From: Flectonema sp. DT1601
Taxonomy: Eukaryota; Euglenozoa; Diplonemea; Diplonemida; Diplonemidae
Assembly (NCBI GenBank): GCA_964019425.1
Contig: OZ025848.1
Span: 248,001 to 312,000, forward strand
Direction: 5' to 3'
Length of the DNA stretch: 64,000 nucleotides
Position 1 is the stretch's first letter. Each line of letters begins with the position of its first letter. The notes under the pieces are model-generated. The model was not told where the DNA came from, ran no database searches, and saw nothing but the letters and a program-made list of their open reading frames with translations. Below are positions 1 to 9,991 of the stretch, piece after piece. Made by a program: the position numbers and the translations under genes.

Positions 1-1583
1 GGCAATATGATGCCTGAATTATTCCATGTTCTAGCTGCCATGTCATAAGGTGCTTTCAGTTCGCTTCCAACTTCCCAGTCGGGGTAGCATTGGTGTCCTC
101 GAATTGCTCGTAGTCGGTTTTGATATTCTGGGCTTCCCAAAGGAAAACATTTTTCAACGTTGTTTTCATAAATATTAGATTGAGCCTTGCAACCCTCTCC
201 AGTATTAATGTTGATTCGTTTTTGTTTTATCTTCAAAGCTCCCAAAGGAGCATTCACTCTCTGTAGCAGATCATTAGCAGTATTCCCACCAGGAGTCCAA
301 AACCCATGTAAAAGAGGACCTTCAACCCATTGCCAAAATTCATCCATGCTGTTTATGTCAGCATATGATTTTTTGAAATACGCTCCACCAGAATTATCTT
401 GAAAGAACTCTTCATCTAAGAATAAGTCAGAGATTCCATAGACAATCCAATAACTACTATTAAGAGCCTTATCAGAGGTTAGATAATACGTAAATAATAT
501 TAAGAATGGAATGTAAAGAACGAGACCAACGATGTCGACTCCCTTTCGATGCTGATGTTCTGAGAATGTGACAGGAAATGATGACTGAACACCCAAGTCT
601 GGATCTAACGAACAATAAGATAAAAGTAAATAAGTGTCTACCGTTTGAGTACCAAGACTGTCAGCTACTTCAAACACCCTGCTAATCTGAGGGTTACTCA
701 GATTGATGCCGGCTGACTTTGTGTCTCTTAGAAACTGAGTTCTCGAAACAAATGGTCGACCTTCCCACATAATTCGTAGTTTTCTAGTTACCTGCGCTGA
801 TGCCTGCATTCCAAGTGCTCGAAGAAGAGCTGAATGAGTTTCTTCCAGGACGTCGTCCCATAATTCTCTTTTCCATCTGGCAATCGGACGTCCATTTAAA
901 CTTTTTGGAGCCTCTCGGTTATTGGCGTTGGAGATCGGTGCCTGAGCGAATCTTTTTAATTCAGATAATTCGATACTTTCATCACCATCCAAATCAAAGA
1001 ATAAAAACATCCTTTCAACAAGTGTATCTCTGGCCTGTGATCTAGTTTGAAGAGGTGCATCTGGAGAGTAGGGTCGGAGAGATGACCATTTACTTGTTAC
1101 ACGCTGATCTATATCAAGTTCGAAGGCGGAGTCCAATAGGAAATCAAACTGATGAATGTCCATCGACTTTACTCCACTCTCTGCTATCACTGCAAGGAAT
1201 CGACCTCGTTGTTGTTGAACAGCACTCAGTGCTTTGATTAATGAATAGTGAGGAGTGACTGCTGATTTAGAACCTGTCAGAGATCTGATTGCTCTGTCTC
1301 TTCGATGAGGAAGATCTCTCAAATCTCTAAATGTGCCGTCAGAGAGACGATCATCTCCCTTCTTAGCATTACTCAATTGAACTCCTCGATCACCACCCCA
1401 ATTGGGATTTGGAGTTCCTTCCTCTGATGTGTATTGCTTAGCTATATATCTAACGTCTTTGCCATCTAATCCAACAGAGATCGTTCCGTCGGTCCATCGG
1501 ACATCATAAGTGTCTCCGTGAGTTGCTTCGATAAAAGCTGGGAACCATTCACCCAAATACTTCGCCTGGACTTCAGTTGTCAT
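1..1583 (-). CDS. Polycystin (PKD2/TRPP)-like cation channel, 3' part beyond the window
   Basis: An open frame of 527 codons runs from ATG 1583 off the left edge without a stop. An SH3/Tudor-like stretch (WFPAFIEATHGDTYDVRW) lies at residues 13-30. A canonical EF-hand loop, DLDGDESIELSE, is near residue 192. One membrane segment is near residues 347-368, followed by the start of the extracellular polycystin domain with the LFLDEEFF and MDEFWQWVEGPLLHGFW motifs typical of PKD2. Known family members are non-selective calcium-permeable channels of cilia and internal membranes. The remaining five helices and the pore would lie beyond position 1. The N-terminal EF-hand and Tudor-like part are not in animal PKD2, where the EF-hand is C-terminal. 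The frame stays open upstream to an acceptor-like AG at 1607-1608, so ATG 1583 is the likely but not certain start. I am confident of the polycystin family and less so of the Tudor-like label. Confidence 0.85.
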   Translation of the reverse strand, partial: MTTEVQAKYLGEWFPAFIEATHGDTYDVRWTDGTISVGLDGKDVRYIAKQYTSEEGTPNPNWGGDRGVQLSNAKKGDDRLSDGTFRDLRDLPHRRDRAIRSLTGSKSAVTPHYSLIKALSAVQQQRGRFLAVIAESGVKSMDIHQFDFLLDSAFELDIDQRVTSKWSSLRPYSPDAPLQTRSQARDTLVERMFLFFDLDGDESIELSELKRFAQAPISNANNREAPKSLNGRPIARWKRELWDDVLEETHSALLRALGMQASAQVTRKLRIMWEGRPFVSRTQFLRDTKSAGINLSNPQISRVFEVADSLGTQTVDTYLLLSYCSLDPDLGVQSSFPVTFSEHQHRKGVDIVGLVLYIPFLILFTYYLTSDKALNSSYWIVYGISDLFLDEEFFQDNSGGAYFKKSYADINSMDEFWQWVEGPLLHGFWTPGGNTANDLLQRVNAPLGALKIKQKRININTGEGCKAQSNIYENNVEKCFPLGSPEYQNRLRAIRGHQCYPDWEVGSELKAPYDMAARTWNNSGIIL

Positions 1584-1606
1584 GACATAAACCAAATAAT
1601 GCGATT

Positions 1607-1622
1607 CTGTGAAAAAAAAAAG
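1607..1622 (-). other. Acceptor site upstream of the polycystin gene
   Basis: On the minus strand a run of ten T is followed by CACAG, 23 nt before the ATG at 1583. It could be a trans-splice acceptor or the end of an intron whose first exon I cannot find upstream. Confidence 0.5.
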
Positions 1623-2179
1623 AGGAGATACATTAAAATAAATAACACGTGTTCGCATTGAAACTAAAACAATCATCGGGATCGAACCCCTCCAACAGAA
1701 CGACTTATAAAATGATCGTCTACATAGGAGACATTAGAAGATGTTTTAATAAAAAAATTATTCAGATGGAAGTACGCGTTATTAAAGAGATCCAAAAACC
1801 TCACAGGGTGCGACTGGATAACCGCTCGTTGCCGTTCGCTTTTTTCACCCCCCGGTGCAATTAAACTTTGCACTAAAGGGGAAATAAAACAATCACCAAT
1901 AATAATAGAAGAGTGTGAAAATAAAAAAAGGGGGGGGAAAAACACCCGTAACAAAGAAACACAGTTTTTTTTTTTTTGTTTTTTTTGTTTTTTTTTTTTG
2001 TCTCAACGACAAGAAACACACATGCCACACTGGAACACATAAGGGGATAAAAGGGGAAACGGGTAGCCACTCCTGAAATCCGTCAACAATAAGAATTAAT
2101 GTGCTACTTTTCACTCGTCGTTTGTGTATCTAGACTAATTCCGTTTTAAAAAAACAAAAAAAAAGAGAAATTCCGAAAA
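1623..2179. other. Intergenic spacer
   Basis: AT-rich spacer between two minus-strand genes, with a G-run near 1930 and T-runs at 1965-2000. The short frames here are low-complexity and I support no gene. Confidence 0.6.
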
Positions 2180-3778
2180 TTACAATGTCTTTGGGGTGAC
2201 ATGAACCCACGAAAAGTTGTAGGCTGGAGGGAGACCAACGTGGGACGCGGATTCGAAGTTCTTCCAGGAAAAGACTGGAAGGTTGTCTTCACCACCGTGA
2301 GTTGGTCCGTTGATGATTCTTGCAGACATAGTTTTAAATAAAGAACTGTTTGTTACCTTTGTGTCATAACATCCGAATGGGGAACCACCCTGACCAAGAT
2401 CACCACGGCAACAGATTTGACCACACGGAGAGCCTCCAGAGTACGGATCAGACTTGTAGGCGTTGTATCGAAGGATATCTTCATATGTCTGAAGGTCAGT
2501 TACGGTATCGGCATCTCTTCTGAAAATCTTTGCTCTTGGAGCAGTTTGGTAAGAAGCAGATGGAACACCTCTCAACGCCAACTCTGGGAGTCCTGACTGC
2601 ATGTAAATCTGAGGGAAGTAAGGAACGTTGTACGATGGCCAGTATCCGTATGACAGTACTTCAGTCATGTCAGCCCCAGGTAACTGTCCAGGAATCTCTT
2701 CCATTACCCAGAGGGTTCCAGGCTTTAATGGCTTTCCGGCTTCGAATAACTTAAAGTCAATAACCATGTACTGGTTACAGTAAGTTCCTGAGTGTGACTT
2801 ACTAACAGCAGCATGCCATTCTTCACCAGTTGACGCAACAACATGTGCAGTTCTAACACGTTGCCATGCAAGAAGAGATTGTGGCTTAACGTAACTGTAG
2901 AAACTGCTGTTGGCGAAGTTGATCGAAGTTTGAACCATTCCAAGTCCACTACTCATCATGTAAAAGTCATCAAGAGACTCTAAGTAACCTGGGTATGAAC
3001 TAAATGAAACTTTCTTACCGGGAACATCTGCAGCATAGCCCATGTTGTAATGTTTAAAGATACGGTTGGTTGCGGTGTAAGTGTACCATGAACTGTGTCC
3101 CATAAACAAGTCACTGAAGTCACCAGTCACTTTAATAATTGAGGAGCACTTACCCATCGCAGCTAAAGTGTGTTCAGCCTCGTCGTTAGTCATTGTTGTG
3201 AAGTTAAATACTTTACGTGGGACGACTGCTGGAACGATCTGAAAGAGATCACCGTCTCCGTTAAGCATCAAAAAGTCAGCTCTCGTGAGGGATGGCAGAC
3301 CTGAAGATTTGGTCGCATTTGTGTAACCATCGAGAAGACCATCAAATTGAAACATAATATTAGCAATCTGATCCCAGAAAGTGTCTCCGTGGTTCATCTT
3401 TGATTGTGTTTTAGTCCAATCATATTGTTCAAGAAGCCAGTTGTTGACTTTTTGAATTTCTTCTTTTGTCAAATCACCGTAGTGTGATTTGTACATATTC
3501 TGAAAGTGTTCCCAAATACGTGGAGCAGTTAATCTGCCCTCAGCGTATCCGGAGCCGTAGGCCTGGTCAGCGTCGGTCCATCTCTGTCCCTGTCTGGTAT
3601 TGACGTCGAGAATTCCCCATCCAGTTTGGTTTAAAGTGTTGCTGAATTCCGCAACTGTTGTTGCATCAGCTGCTAAGGTATTTAACTCCTCCTTCATAAC
3701 TCTCTGGTTCTCAACCCAGACGGAGATAGTCTCGGCACTGGCAACACCGACAACCGCGAGAAGCGGCAGTAACTTCAT
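2180..3778 (-). CDS. Phospholipase B-like protein (PLBD/LAMA family), lysosomal or secreted
   Basis: A complete 532-residue single-exon frame, close to the usual 550-590 of the family. Residues 1-15 (MKLLPLLAVVGVASA) are a signal peptide. PLBD proteins are Ntn-hydrolase-fold amidases/phospholipases that mature by self-cleavage in front of a cysteine. The expected Cys is present at residue 211 in GKCSSIIKVTGD, followed by the family motif HSSWYTYTATNRIFKHY. The conserved C-terminal GCYDTKV is also present. Several NxS/T sites fit passage through the secretory pathway. The protein probably acts in lysosomes or phagosomes on lipids or peptides. The start is fixed by the signal peptide and by an acceptor-like AG 29 nt upstream. 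No sign of decay. Confidence 0.93.
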   Translation of the reverse strand: MKLLPLLAVVGVASAETISVWVENQRVMKEELNTLAADATTVAEFSNTLNQTGWGILDVNTRQGQRWTDADQAYGSGYAEGRLTAPRIWEHFQNMYKSHYGDLTKEEIQKVNNWLLEQYDWTKTQSKMNHGDTFWDQIANIMFQFDGLLDGYTNATKSSGLPSLTRADFLMLNGDGDLFQIVPAVVPRKVFNFTTMTNDEAEHTLAAMGKCSSIIKVTGDFSDLFMGHSSWYTYTATNRIFKHYNMGYAADVPGKKVSFSSYPGYLESLDDFYMMSSGLGMVQTSINFANSSFYSYVKPQSLLAWQRVRTAHVVASTGEEWHAAVSKSHSGTYCNQYMVIDFKLFEAGKPLKPGTLWVMEEIPGQLPGADMTEVLSYGYWPSYNVPYFPQIYMQSGLPELALRGVPSASYQTAPRAKIFRRDADTVTDLQTYEDILRYNAYKSDPYSGGSPCGQICCRGDLGQGGSPFGCYDTKVTNSSLFKTMSARIINGPTHGGEDNLPVFSWKNFESASHVGLPPAYNFSWVHVTPKTL

Positions 3779-3807
3779 TTTTTCTTTTTTTTACCCTTTT
3801 CGTTTGG

Positions 3808-3823
3808 CTGACAAAAAAAAGAA
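3808..3823 (-). other. Acceptor site upstream of PLBD
   Basis: Minus-strand TTCTTTTTTTTGTCAG ends at 3808, 29 nt before ATG 3778. It is a textbook pyrimidine tract plus CAG. The following gene has no intron, so a trans-spliced leader is the simplest reading. Confidence 0.55.
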
Positions 3824-4311
3824 TATAAAAAAACACATTGAGACTAAAATACTCAAAAAAAAAACAATACTCCAACGACCCCATTTGATGTTATCTGTTA
3901 AGGAGCAATAACATCAAAAGTGACTAGTGTGTCGCAATAATAAAAACATTCCTCCGAAAATGTTGACTTGACTCCGACAGAGCCTCAAAAAAAGAAAAAC
4001 TGAGAAGCAGACAGACTCAGTGTAAACTGAACCCACCACACAAGCTCAAATAATGAGAACGGAATAAAAAATAATAACTCTGGATATGTTTGTACACGTA
4101 AAACAGTAGACTGATTTAAACTGCGGAGAGTTTACCTGTACGAATACCAACTTAACTAGAAAAGAGAGAGAGAGAGAGAGAGTCGATGTTTATAATGAAA
4201 ATTAAAAGCAATCGCCTGACACTATTCAAACCAACAGGAAATAATACAAAGCGGGGGAATACTTCATTACTAACTGATCACGATAAGAAGAGCACACAAA
4301 GCATACAAACA
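3824..4311. other. Intergenic spacer with (AG)n microsatellite
   Basis: AT-rich spacer containing an (AG)10 tract at about 4163-4182. Nothing else recognised. Confidence 0.6.
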
Positions 4312-7300
4312 CTAGTAGTAAATAGGGAACTTCGTATTGACGTCGTGTCTCACGAGGTGGTACCCGAGTTGTCGTAGCTTTGCGTCAACTATTTGCATAT
4401 TTTTGAGAGAGAGTTGAATCTCATCTCTCAAATGACTAAAATAATTATATCGAATCTGATAAGCCTTATCAAAATAAGAAATAGCATCTCCGTGAAGTCC
4501 CTGAAAGTACAACAACCTCGCCAGACCATCTAAAGCAAAGCAGACTCCGATACTCTGCGGCTGTCCAGCAATCTCAAGAGCTGCTAGAGTCTGCATGTAG
4601 GAATTCTCAGCTTCTTTAAACATTGCTTGTTTCTCATAAACGGTTGCTATCTGTGCGAGAATCATTCCCAAGTGAATACAATGTTGTGGAGGCATTCTCT
4701 CATAGGCAAGTCGATTCCTTTCTTGAACTTCTGCAGCTTTCAACTGTGAGGCTGGTTTGAAAAGATTCCCTAACAAGAAATGCATGTTCTGACTGTCAAC
4801 AATCGCCAATGCCTTTGCGAAATGTCGATGAGCTAAATTATAATTTTTTGTGATGTAGCAGACCTCTGCCAAGTTTAGTATTGGATAAACATTGTGAGTG
4901 TCCCACTCTCCGTAGACTTGCTGAACCTCATTAGCAAATTCTGTATACTGATTCACAACATCTGGTTGAGGAAGGATATTCCCCTTGAGGTAATATTCTA
5001 CTCGAAACTCTTGAACTCGATTTATAGTTCCGGAGTTTCCGGGAGAACTAACTTGTTCGGTGAGCAGGTCTTCACAACACTTTTTAGATTTCGTAAAATA
5101 ATTTAATGCTTTACTGTAATCACCAGAGTCTCCTGAAGCTTCCCCCAGAAGCTCGTAGGTACTCGCCAACTGCGGGTGGTAGTCACTAAGTTGTTCGATT
5201 TCTTGTTCAAAAACAGCAGTCAGTAAAGCTCTCGATTCCCTCATGAGTGCGAGTTTCTGTCTTTTTTCTCTCCTTCCCATACCTCCAGCCTTTTTGAATA
5301 TTGCCGCGGCTAATGCTCCGGTAATTTTGATAAAAACGCTGTGGTCTGAGGCTGTGGTTGTACTCATTTCAGAGTGACAGTCACGAAGTTGTGATATTCC
5401 GGAGTCTATATCTACTTGTGAAGTATGCAGGGCTGCGAGTAAACATTTCATAAGTCCGACATGACTGCTTTTTGGATCGAAATTCTTATTAGCTGAAAGT
5501 AACGCCTGTTCAAAGTAGTCTGTTCCAGAGGACGGACCTTTATATTTTGATTTGAGAAGTGAAGCGTGACCAGCCAATAAAAAACAAAACGGTTCATAAG
5601 CAGCTGTAACACTCGAAGGGTTCTCTTCTGATTTCGACAACGCAGCTGCCGCCAGAGCAGATTCAGTCGCTTTATCCCAACGTCCCATTATTCGCGATAC
5701 GTCACTCGTGAATAACAAACACTCTATTAGTGTTGATTTCGATTTTTGACCAAACTCAGAGCCGTCTTTCTGAGATTCACTAATTTTGGTTGCCTCTTCG
5801 ACCATCGCAAGACATGCATCAGGGGTATCCTTCTTGGAAAATAACAAACAATATGCGAGAACACACATAGTCGTTGCTACTTCTGGATTCGTTCTCTGAT
5901 AAACAATATTAGCAGCTGAAAGAGAGAGCGATGCTTCCACATAGGCATCATCATACCGTGCAAGATACACAAGGCATTCAGCCATAGAGAGGCGTGCAGA
6001 ACTTGTACTGATGTGATCGTTACCGTGAATCCCCTTAAGTACTTTAACAGCAAGAGAAATATTAACTAAAGCATCCTTGTATCTCGTCATTTGCAAATCC
6101 AAATGCGCGATTCGAAGCAATCCTTCACAATATGTTTCAATCATTAAAGAAGTTTGATCGGTGTTTTCACCAGAAATACTTTTTGATCGCTGCAAACAGT
6201 CTTCACCATCGCCTTCTGTTAGGCCGCAGATTGTCCGATGAATGTTATTTATAGTGATGAGGCAATTCCTGCATTTTGGATAGAATTTATATCCCCATAT
6301 CCAATATATTTGAGAGAGTTCAGTTAACGTTTCAATCTTTGATTCTGAATCAGAGTTTTGTTGTGACAATCTAACTAAAGATTTTTCTCGTTCAGGTGTT
6401 ACTTCGCGTCCTCCACAGATGAATAGATGGTTGCTTTGGATAGCTCGTCGAACAGCGAAGATGTTCTCAAGTGAGGTTACCCCTAACAGTTTTCTTAAAC
6501 ACTTGTCCTGATGACCTTTTAGTCTGCTTTTATCACGTAGCTTGTGAACGTTTCCTGGCGGGAATATCCATTCTGGTGATATCACAGATGCACATCCAGA
6601 AGAAGCATTCTCAGGTAGGATCGCAACTGGCATCGATTGCTTGACAGATTGAAGTCTCCAATCTTTCGATTTCTTCGGTGTTGCTATCGTCTGCAGGATT
6701 GATATCTTCATTGTCATTGGTTCACTAGTCTTAACACAACCGTTATCGTTGATGGCAGCGTTGTCACTGAGGGTCACAGTCACTATTGAAACACCTCCGA
6801 AATGATACGATGGCGTGAAAAATAACGTTCCAGTACAGTCTATTGTAGGCAACCCACCCTCAGAGAATACTGAAGGGCAGTGTGCCCAGACATTGTAACA
6901 TAGAGCTTGGTCTACTCCGGGTTGATGATCGTGAAAGTTCTTAGAAAAATCCTTTATTGCCTGAGGACCACATCCTTGTCTTACCTCAACCAGTGATGGG
7001 ATAGTAAATCTTGGTGTTGGGACATCGTTTTCTGTATTTATTGGAACTACGACGTTCAAATCAACTTTTTTTAGATCCTGTCTGGCGCGTTCAACAGGAG
7101 TCAGATCGTGTACAGTATGACCGTTGGTTGCTATTTCTTGTTGTAATTTATTTTGTTCTTCAGCAGTTAAATTCTTTCCTTTTATAGCAAAAGGTACCCC
7201 AGATGGAGACGCTTTAGGAGTTGCATACCCTCGAGACACGGGTGACTTCACTCCTCGTGATGCCCCAGGGAGTGAGAACGCACTCGGAGATGTCGGCTGT

Positions 7301-7614
7301 GGACTTAAATTATAAGAGAGAGCTGGAGATGCTGTACGACCTGGAGAAGCAAGTTGTTCGTTAGAGGTGTATCCTAACAACTTGTCAGTCAGATCGTATT
7401 TCTGAACTTGTTTTCCACCGTCCGTTGGTAGCACGACTGGTCTCGCATATGAATTTGTAACTCCCCATTTTGTTTTACCCAACTGTTTCTTAACTTGAAC
7501 TGCCCTCCCACCAGCTCCAGCAGGTGGCATTACTCCTTGCGGACGGAACCTACTCGACTTTGGTAAAAAGTCTGAAGGAGCATTTTTAGCCTTGATGTTC
7601 TCAAAGGGTTCCAT
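4312..7614 (-). CDS. Large TPR-repeat protein with an Ig/cadherin-like N-terminal domain
   Basis: A 1,100-residue frame without introns. Residues 1-150 are Pro/Ser/Gly-rich and probably disordered, with SP and TP pairs typical of phosphorylation sites. Residues about 203-310 resemble the beta-sandwich repeat GTLFFTP..HFGG.SIVTVTLSDN..N, a pattern common in cadherin/Big-like repeats of protists. From about residue 430 to the end, helical pairs such as DALVNISLAVKVLKGI and DAISYFDKAYQIRYNYF are TPRs of the kinesin-light-chain/nephrocystin type. Such proteins are scaffolds, often ciliary or cytoskeletal. No signal peptide or membrane helix is seen, so the beta-sandwich domain would be intracellular, which is unusual. 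The exact function is unknown. ATG 7614 follows an acceptor-like CAG by 13 nt. Confidence 0.85.
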   Translation of the reverse strand: MEPFENIKAKNAPSDFLPKSSRFRPQGVMPPAGAGGRAVQVKKQLGKTKWGVTNSYARPVVLPTDGGKQVQKYDLTDKLLGYTSNEQLASPGRTASPALSYNLSPQPTSPSAFSLPGASRGVKSPVSRGYATPKASPSGVPFAIKGKNLTAEEQNKLQQEIATNGHTVHDLTPVERARQDLKKVDLNVVVPINTENDVPTPRFTIPSLVEVRQGCGPQAIKDFSKNFHDHQPGVDQALCYNVWAHCPSVFSEGGLPTIDCTGTLFFTPSYHFGGVSIVTVTLSDNAAINDNGCVKTSEPMTMKISILQTIATPKKSKDWRLQSVKQSMPVAILPENASSGCASVISPEWIFPPGNVHKLRDKSRLKGHQDKCLRKLLGVTSLENIFAVRRAIQSNHLFICGGREVTPEREKSLVRLSQQNSDSESKIETLTELSQIYWIWGYKFYPKCRNCLITINNIHRTICGLTEGDGEDCLQRSKSISGENTDQTSLMIETYCEGLLRIAHLDLQMTRYKDALVNISLAVKVLKGIHGNDHISTSSARLSMAECLVYLARYDDAYVEASLSLSAANIVYQRTNPEVATTMCVLAYCLLFSKKDTPDACLAMVEEATKISESQKDGSEFGQKSKSTLIECLLFTSDVSRIMGRWDKATESALAAAALSKSEENPSSVTAAYEPFCFLLAGHASLLKSKYKGPSSGTDYFEQALLSANKNFDPKSSHVGLMKCLLAALHTSQVDIDSGISQLRDCHSEMSTTTASDHSVFIKITGALAAAIFKKAGGMGRREKRQKLALMRESRALLTAVFEQEIEQLSDYHPQLASTYELLGEASGDSGDYSKALNYFTKSKKCCEDLLTEQVSSPGNSGTINRVQEFRVEYYLKGNILPQPDVVNQYTEFANEVQQVYGEWDTHNVYPILNLAEVCYITKNYNLAHRHFAKALAIVDSQNMHFLLGNLFKPASQLKAAEVQERNRLAYERMPPQHCIHLGMILAQIATVYEKQAMFKEAENSYMQTLAALEIAGQPQSIGVCFALDGLARLLYFQGLHGDAISYFDKAYQIRYNYFSHLRDEIQLSLKNMQIVDAKLRQLGYHLVRHDVNTKFPIYY

Positions 7615-7627
7615 TGTTTCCCTTCTT

Positions 7628-7650
7628 CTGTTATGAAAACAAAGGATTTT
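7628..7650 (-). other. Acceptor site upstream of the TPR gene
   Basis: Minus-strand CCTTTGTTTTCATAACAG ends at 7628, 13 nt before ATG 7614. The pyrimidine tract is weaker than at the other genes. Confidence 0.45.
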
Positions 7651-9082
7651 ATCGTTCTTTTTTTATCGGAATGTTAATTTAGTTATTTACGTTCCCCTGC
7701 TTCTAACAGTCTGTGAAGTGTACATATAATTCCTGTTAAGGGAAAGACGAGGGTGACAATGTCAACACGATGTGGATATAAGTGACGTCAGCGAAGCAAC
7801 CACGCGAGTGTGATTCATTTTTCTCTTTTCCTTTTTTTTTTTTTTTTTTTTTTTTTTTCTTTTTTTTTTTTCAAAAAATATGGACCATAACAATCTACTA
7901 ATATAAGAAACGAATGAGTTGAAAAAAAAATAATAATAATACGACAACGGCAGGAGGATGCGGAGAGGGGAAGGGACGCAATCGCAGACAGTGCACTCTA
8001 GAGAGGCAACTGTTGGGTTACTGGATAACACTCCAGCAACATAAAAAAAAAAAAATAAAAAGGTGAGCAAGAGCATAAATAGATCGACGACACTTTAACT
8101 AAAGATAGTCTTTTTTTTTTGGGGGGAAAAAAAAAAAGCTCTATAAAATAACTCATTTCTGTTAATAATAAAAAAAAAGTAATATCAACCTTTAAATCAG
8201 AACTAAAACAAAAGATGAGTCAGTTTAAACAGCAAGCCCAACATTGTCGTCGAGTATTAGTTGATAGACACTCGAAGAGATCCGAATAACTCTATCTACA
8301 TACCTCCACCTCGTCCGGTTCACTACAAGATGATAATTATTTTAAAATAAAGAGTCCCAGACAGGTTTGTTATTTCAGTATCCTGGTTCACAAATACACT
8401 TGGGTACTTGAACACTGATTATTTTATTGAAAGAAGGGTAACATAAATAAGAAGACACCACACAGCAGCTATACAAACAGAAAGATAAGTTAGATAACAA
8501 AACCAGAATAAAGACTGGCTACAGCAGAAGAGGCTCTACATTGCGCTGCAGAAGAAAAATCATGCATCACAGAACTATGAAGCTGCTACTACAAAAAATA
8601 CTATCTCAACATAATTAGTTAGTTTTTCACATGTGGTTAGTCTCGTCTTACGGTAGGCCAAATGTGATTTTCGATTTTACTTTTTTACCTTTTTTTTTTT
8701 TTTACCGACCTCAGGAGTTGGAGCTCCACCCCTTTCTCTTTATTCACAAGAAGGGAAAAAACTCCCCCCCAAAAAAAAAAAAATAATAATAATGGTAATG
8801 GTAATAATAATAAATAAAAAACAGATAGAAATGCAATCTGTAAAATACGCCACATAATTTTTTTTATCGACTGACACAGGGAAGGTACAAACACACAAAC
8901 TTAATAACGAAAACGATGATCTTGACATCTGTTTAGGATAATAGTGTGTTGCAATGTGTATTAGGATCTCCTCACTAAGAGTTTTTTCTCTGCTTTCGCC
9001 ATATTTAGGTATTCTGTCTACCAACATTACGATAAGTTAAAGAAAGACTCTCCATAAGGAATAGATACGTTCGTTAGCAAAC

Positions 9083-9205
9083 TAACAAGTCAAGAACTGA
9101 TGACTATGAGAAGGGAGGGGGTCTGAGTAACCCACGCCAGTTGAGGACCTGATCACGGAGTTTTTATAGTTTAGACTGGAAGGATCAATTCCCAGCTGTC
9201 CACCT
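9083..9205. repeat. Dispersed repeat B, copy 1
   Basis: Shares several blocks with 11307-11420, including GTAACCCAC, CACGGAGTTTTT, AGAAGGATCAATT or close variants, and CCAGCTGT. Blocks keep their order and spacing, so the two derive from one sequence. Function unknown; a small RNA gene or SINE fragment is possible. Confidence 0.6.
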
Positions 9206-9451
9206 TGTCCAGAGACTGACAGGTTGAAAACAAAAATAACAGAAGAGGGAAATAAAACTAGAAGGGAAGGAGAAAAAAAGAAGAAGCCAACAAAAAATAT
9301 CATCTCAGCACGAATAGGCGTCGTATCGAGAGGGAGGGGGCCTTGGATAACTAAATCAAGGTTAACACGGAACTTGTTTGACTAGACTCATACGAATACA
9401 CAATCTTCGCATTTGTATCAAAGTATACTAAACAAGATATATAGTAGCTTA

Positions 9452-9696
9452 TAATACATGTTGACTTAAGGTAATGTTAGTGTAGGCAAACACTCTACAA
9501 TTGACGTAAATACTTTACATTATAATAAATGTTTCTAACTTAGCTGCATACACATCCCTTTTTCCGTGTTGTCACACAGTGAAAGTGCAGTACGGAATCG
9601 AGTTATACAATTACGAATTAATCGTGAGCCCTGGGAAACCAAAACCAGGGTGTAATGTAATACGGCAGAGTGTAGGTTTCACCTACAAATTACTTG
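9452..9696. repeat. Dispersed repeat A, copy 1
   Basis: Begins ACATGTTGACTTAAGG and ends GTGTAGGTTTCACC...ATTACTTG. Contains the hairpin CCTGG-GAAACCAAAA-CCAGG. Shared with 9881-9991 (internally shortened), 13449-13746, and a stub at 13777. Copies differ by many substitutions and indels, so the family is not young. Confidence 0.7.
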
Positions 9697-9880
9697 ATGA
9701 AATCAACGAAAATATGTCGCAAAAAATTTCTCAAAGAACTTAAGGTAGCGTCCAGAATTCAGTTAGAAAACATGAGGGGCATCAACGGTTTTGAATGAGG
9801 GATTGATAGCTTGATATAAATATTTGTAATGATATCGAAAAGAAGTTAACTACCAAATACCTATTTTAGTTAATTTATGA

Positions 9881-9991
9881 TACATGTTGACTTAAGGTAG
9901 GTAAACACACTACGAATGTCGTAAAAAGACTCTACATTATGTCTTTCTCCGTGATGTTATTCAGTGTAGGTTTCACATATTAATTACTTGT
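9881..9991. repeat. Dispersed repeat A, copy 2 (shortened)
   Basis: Same ends as the copy at 9452, but the middle with the CCTGG hairpin is missing. Confidence 0.65.

Noticed and set aside
7124-7315. Plus-strand frames opposite the TPR, PLBD and kinase genes (e.g. 2530, 4894, 17136, 23445)
   Set aside because: Shadows of the minus-strand genes; no independent evidence.
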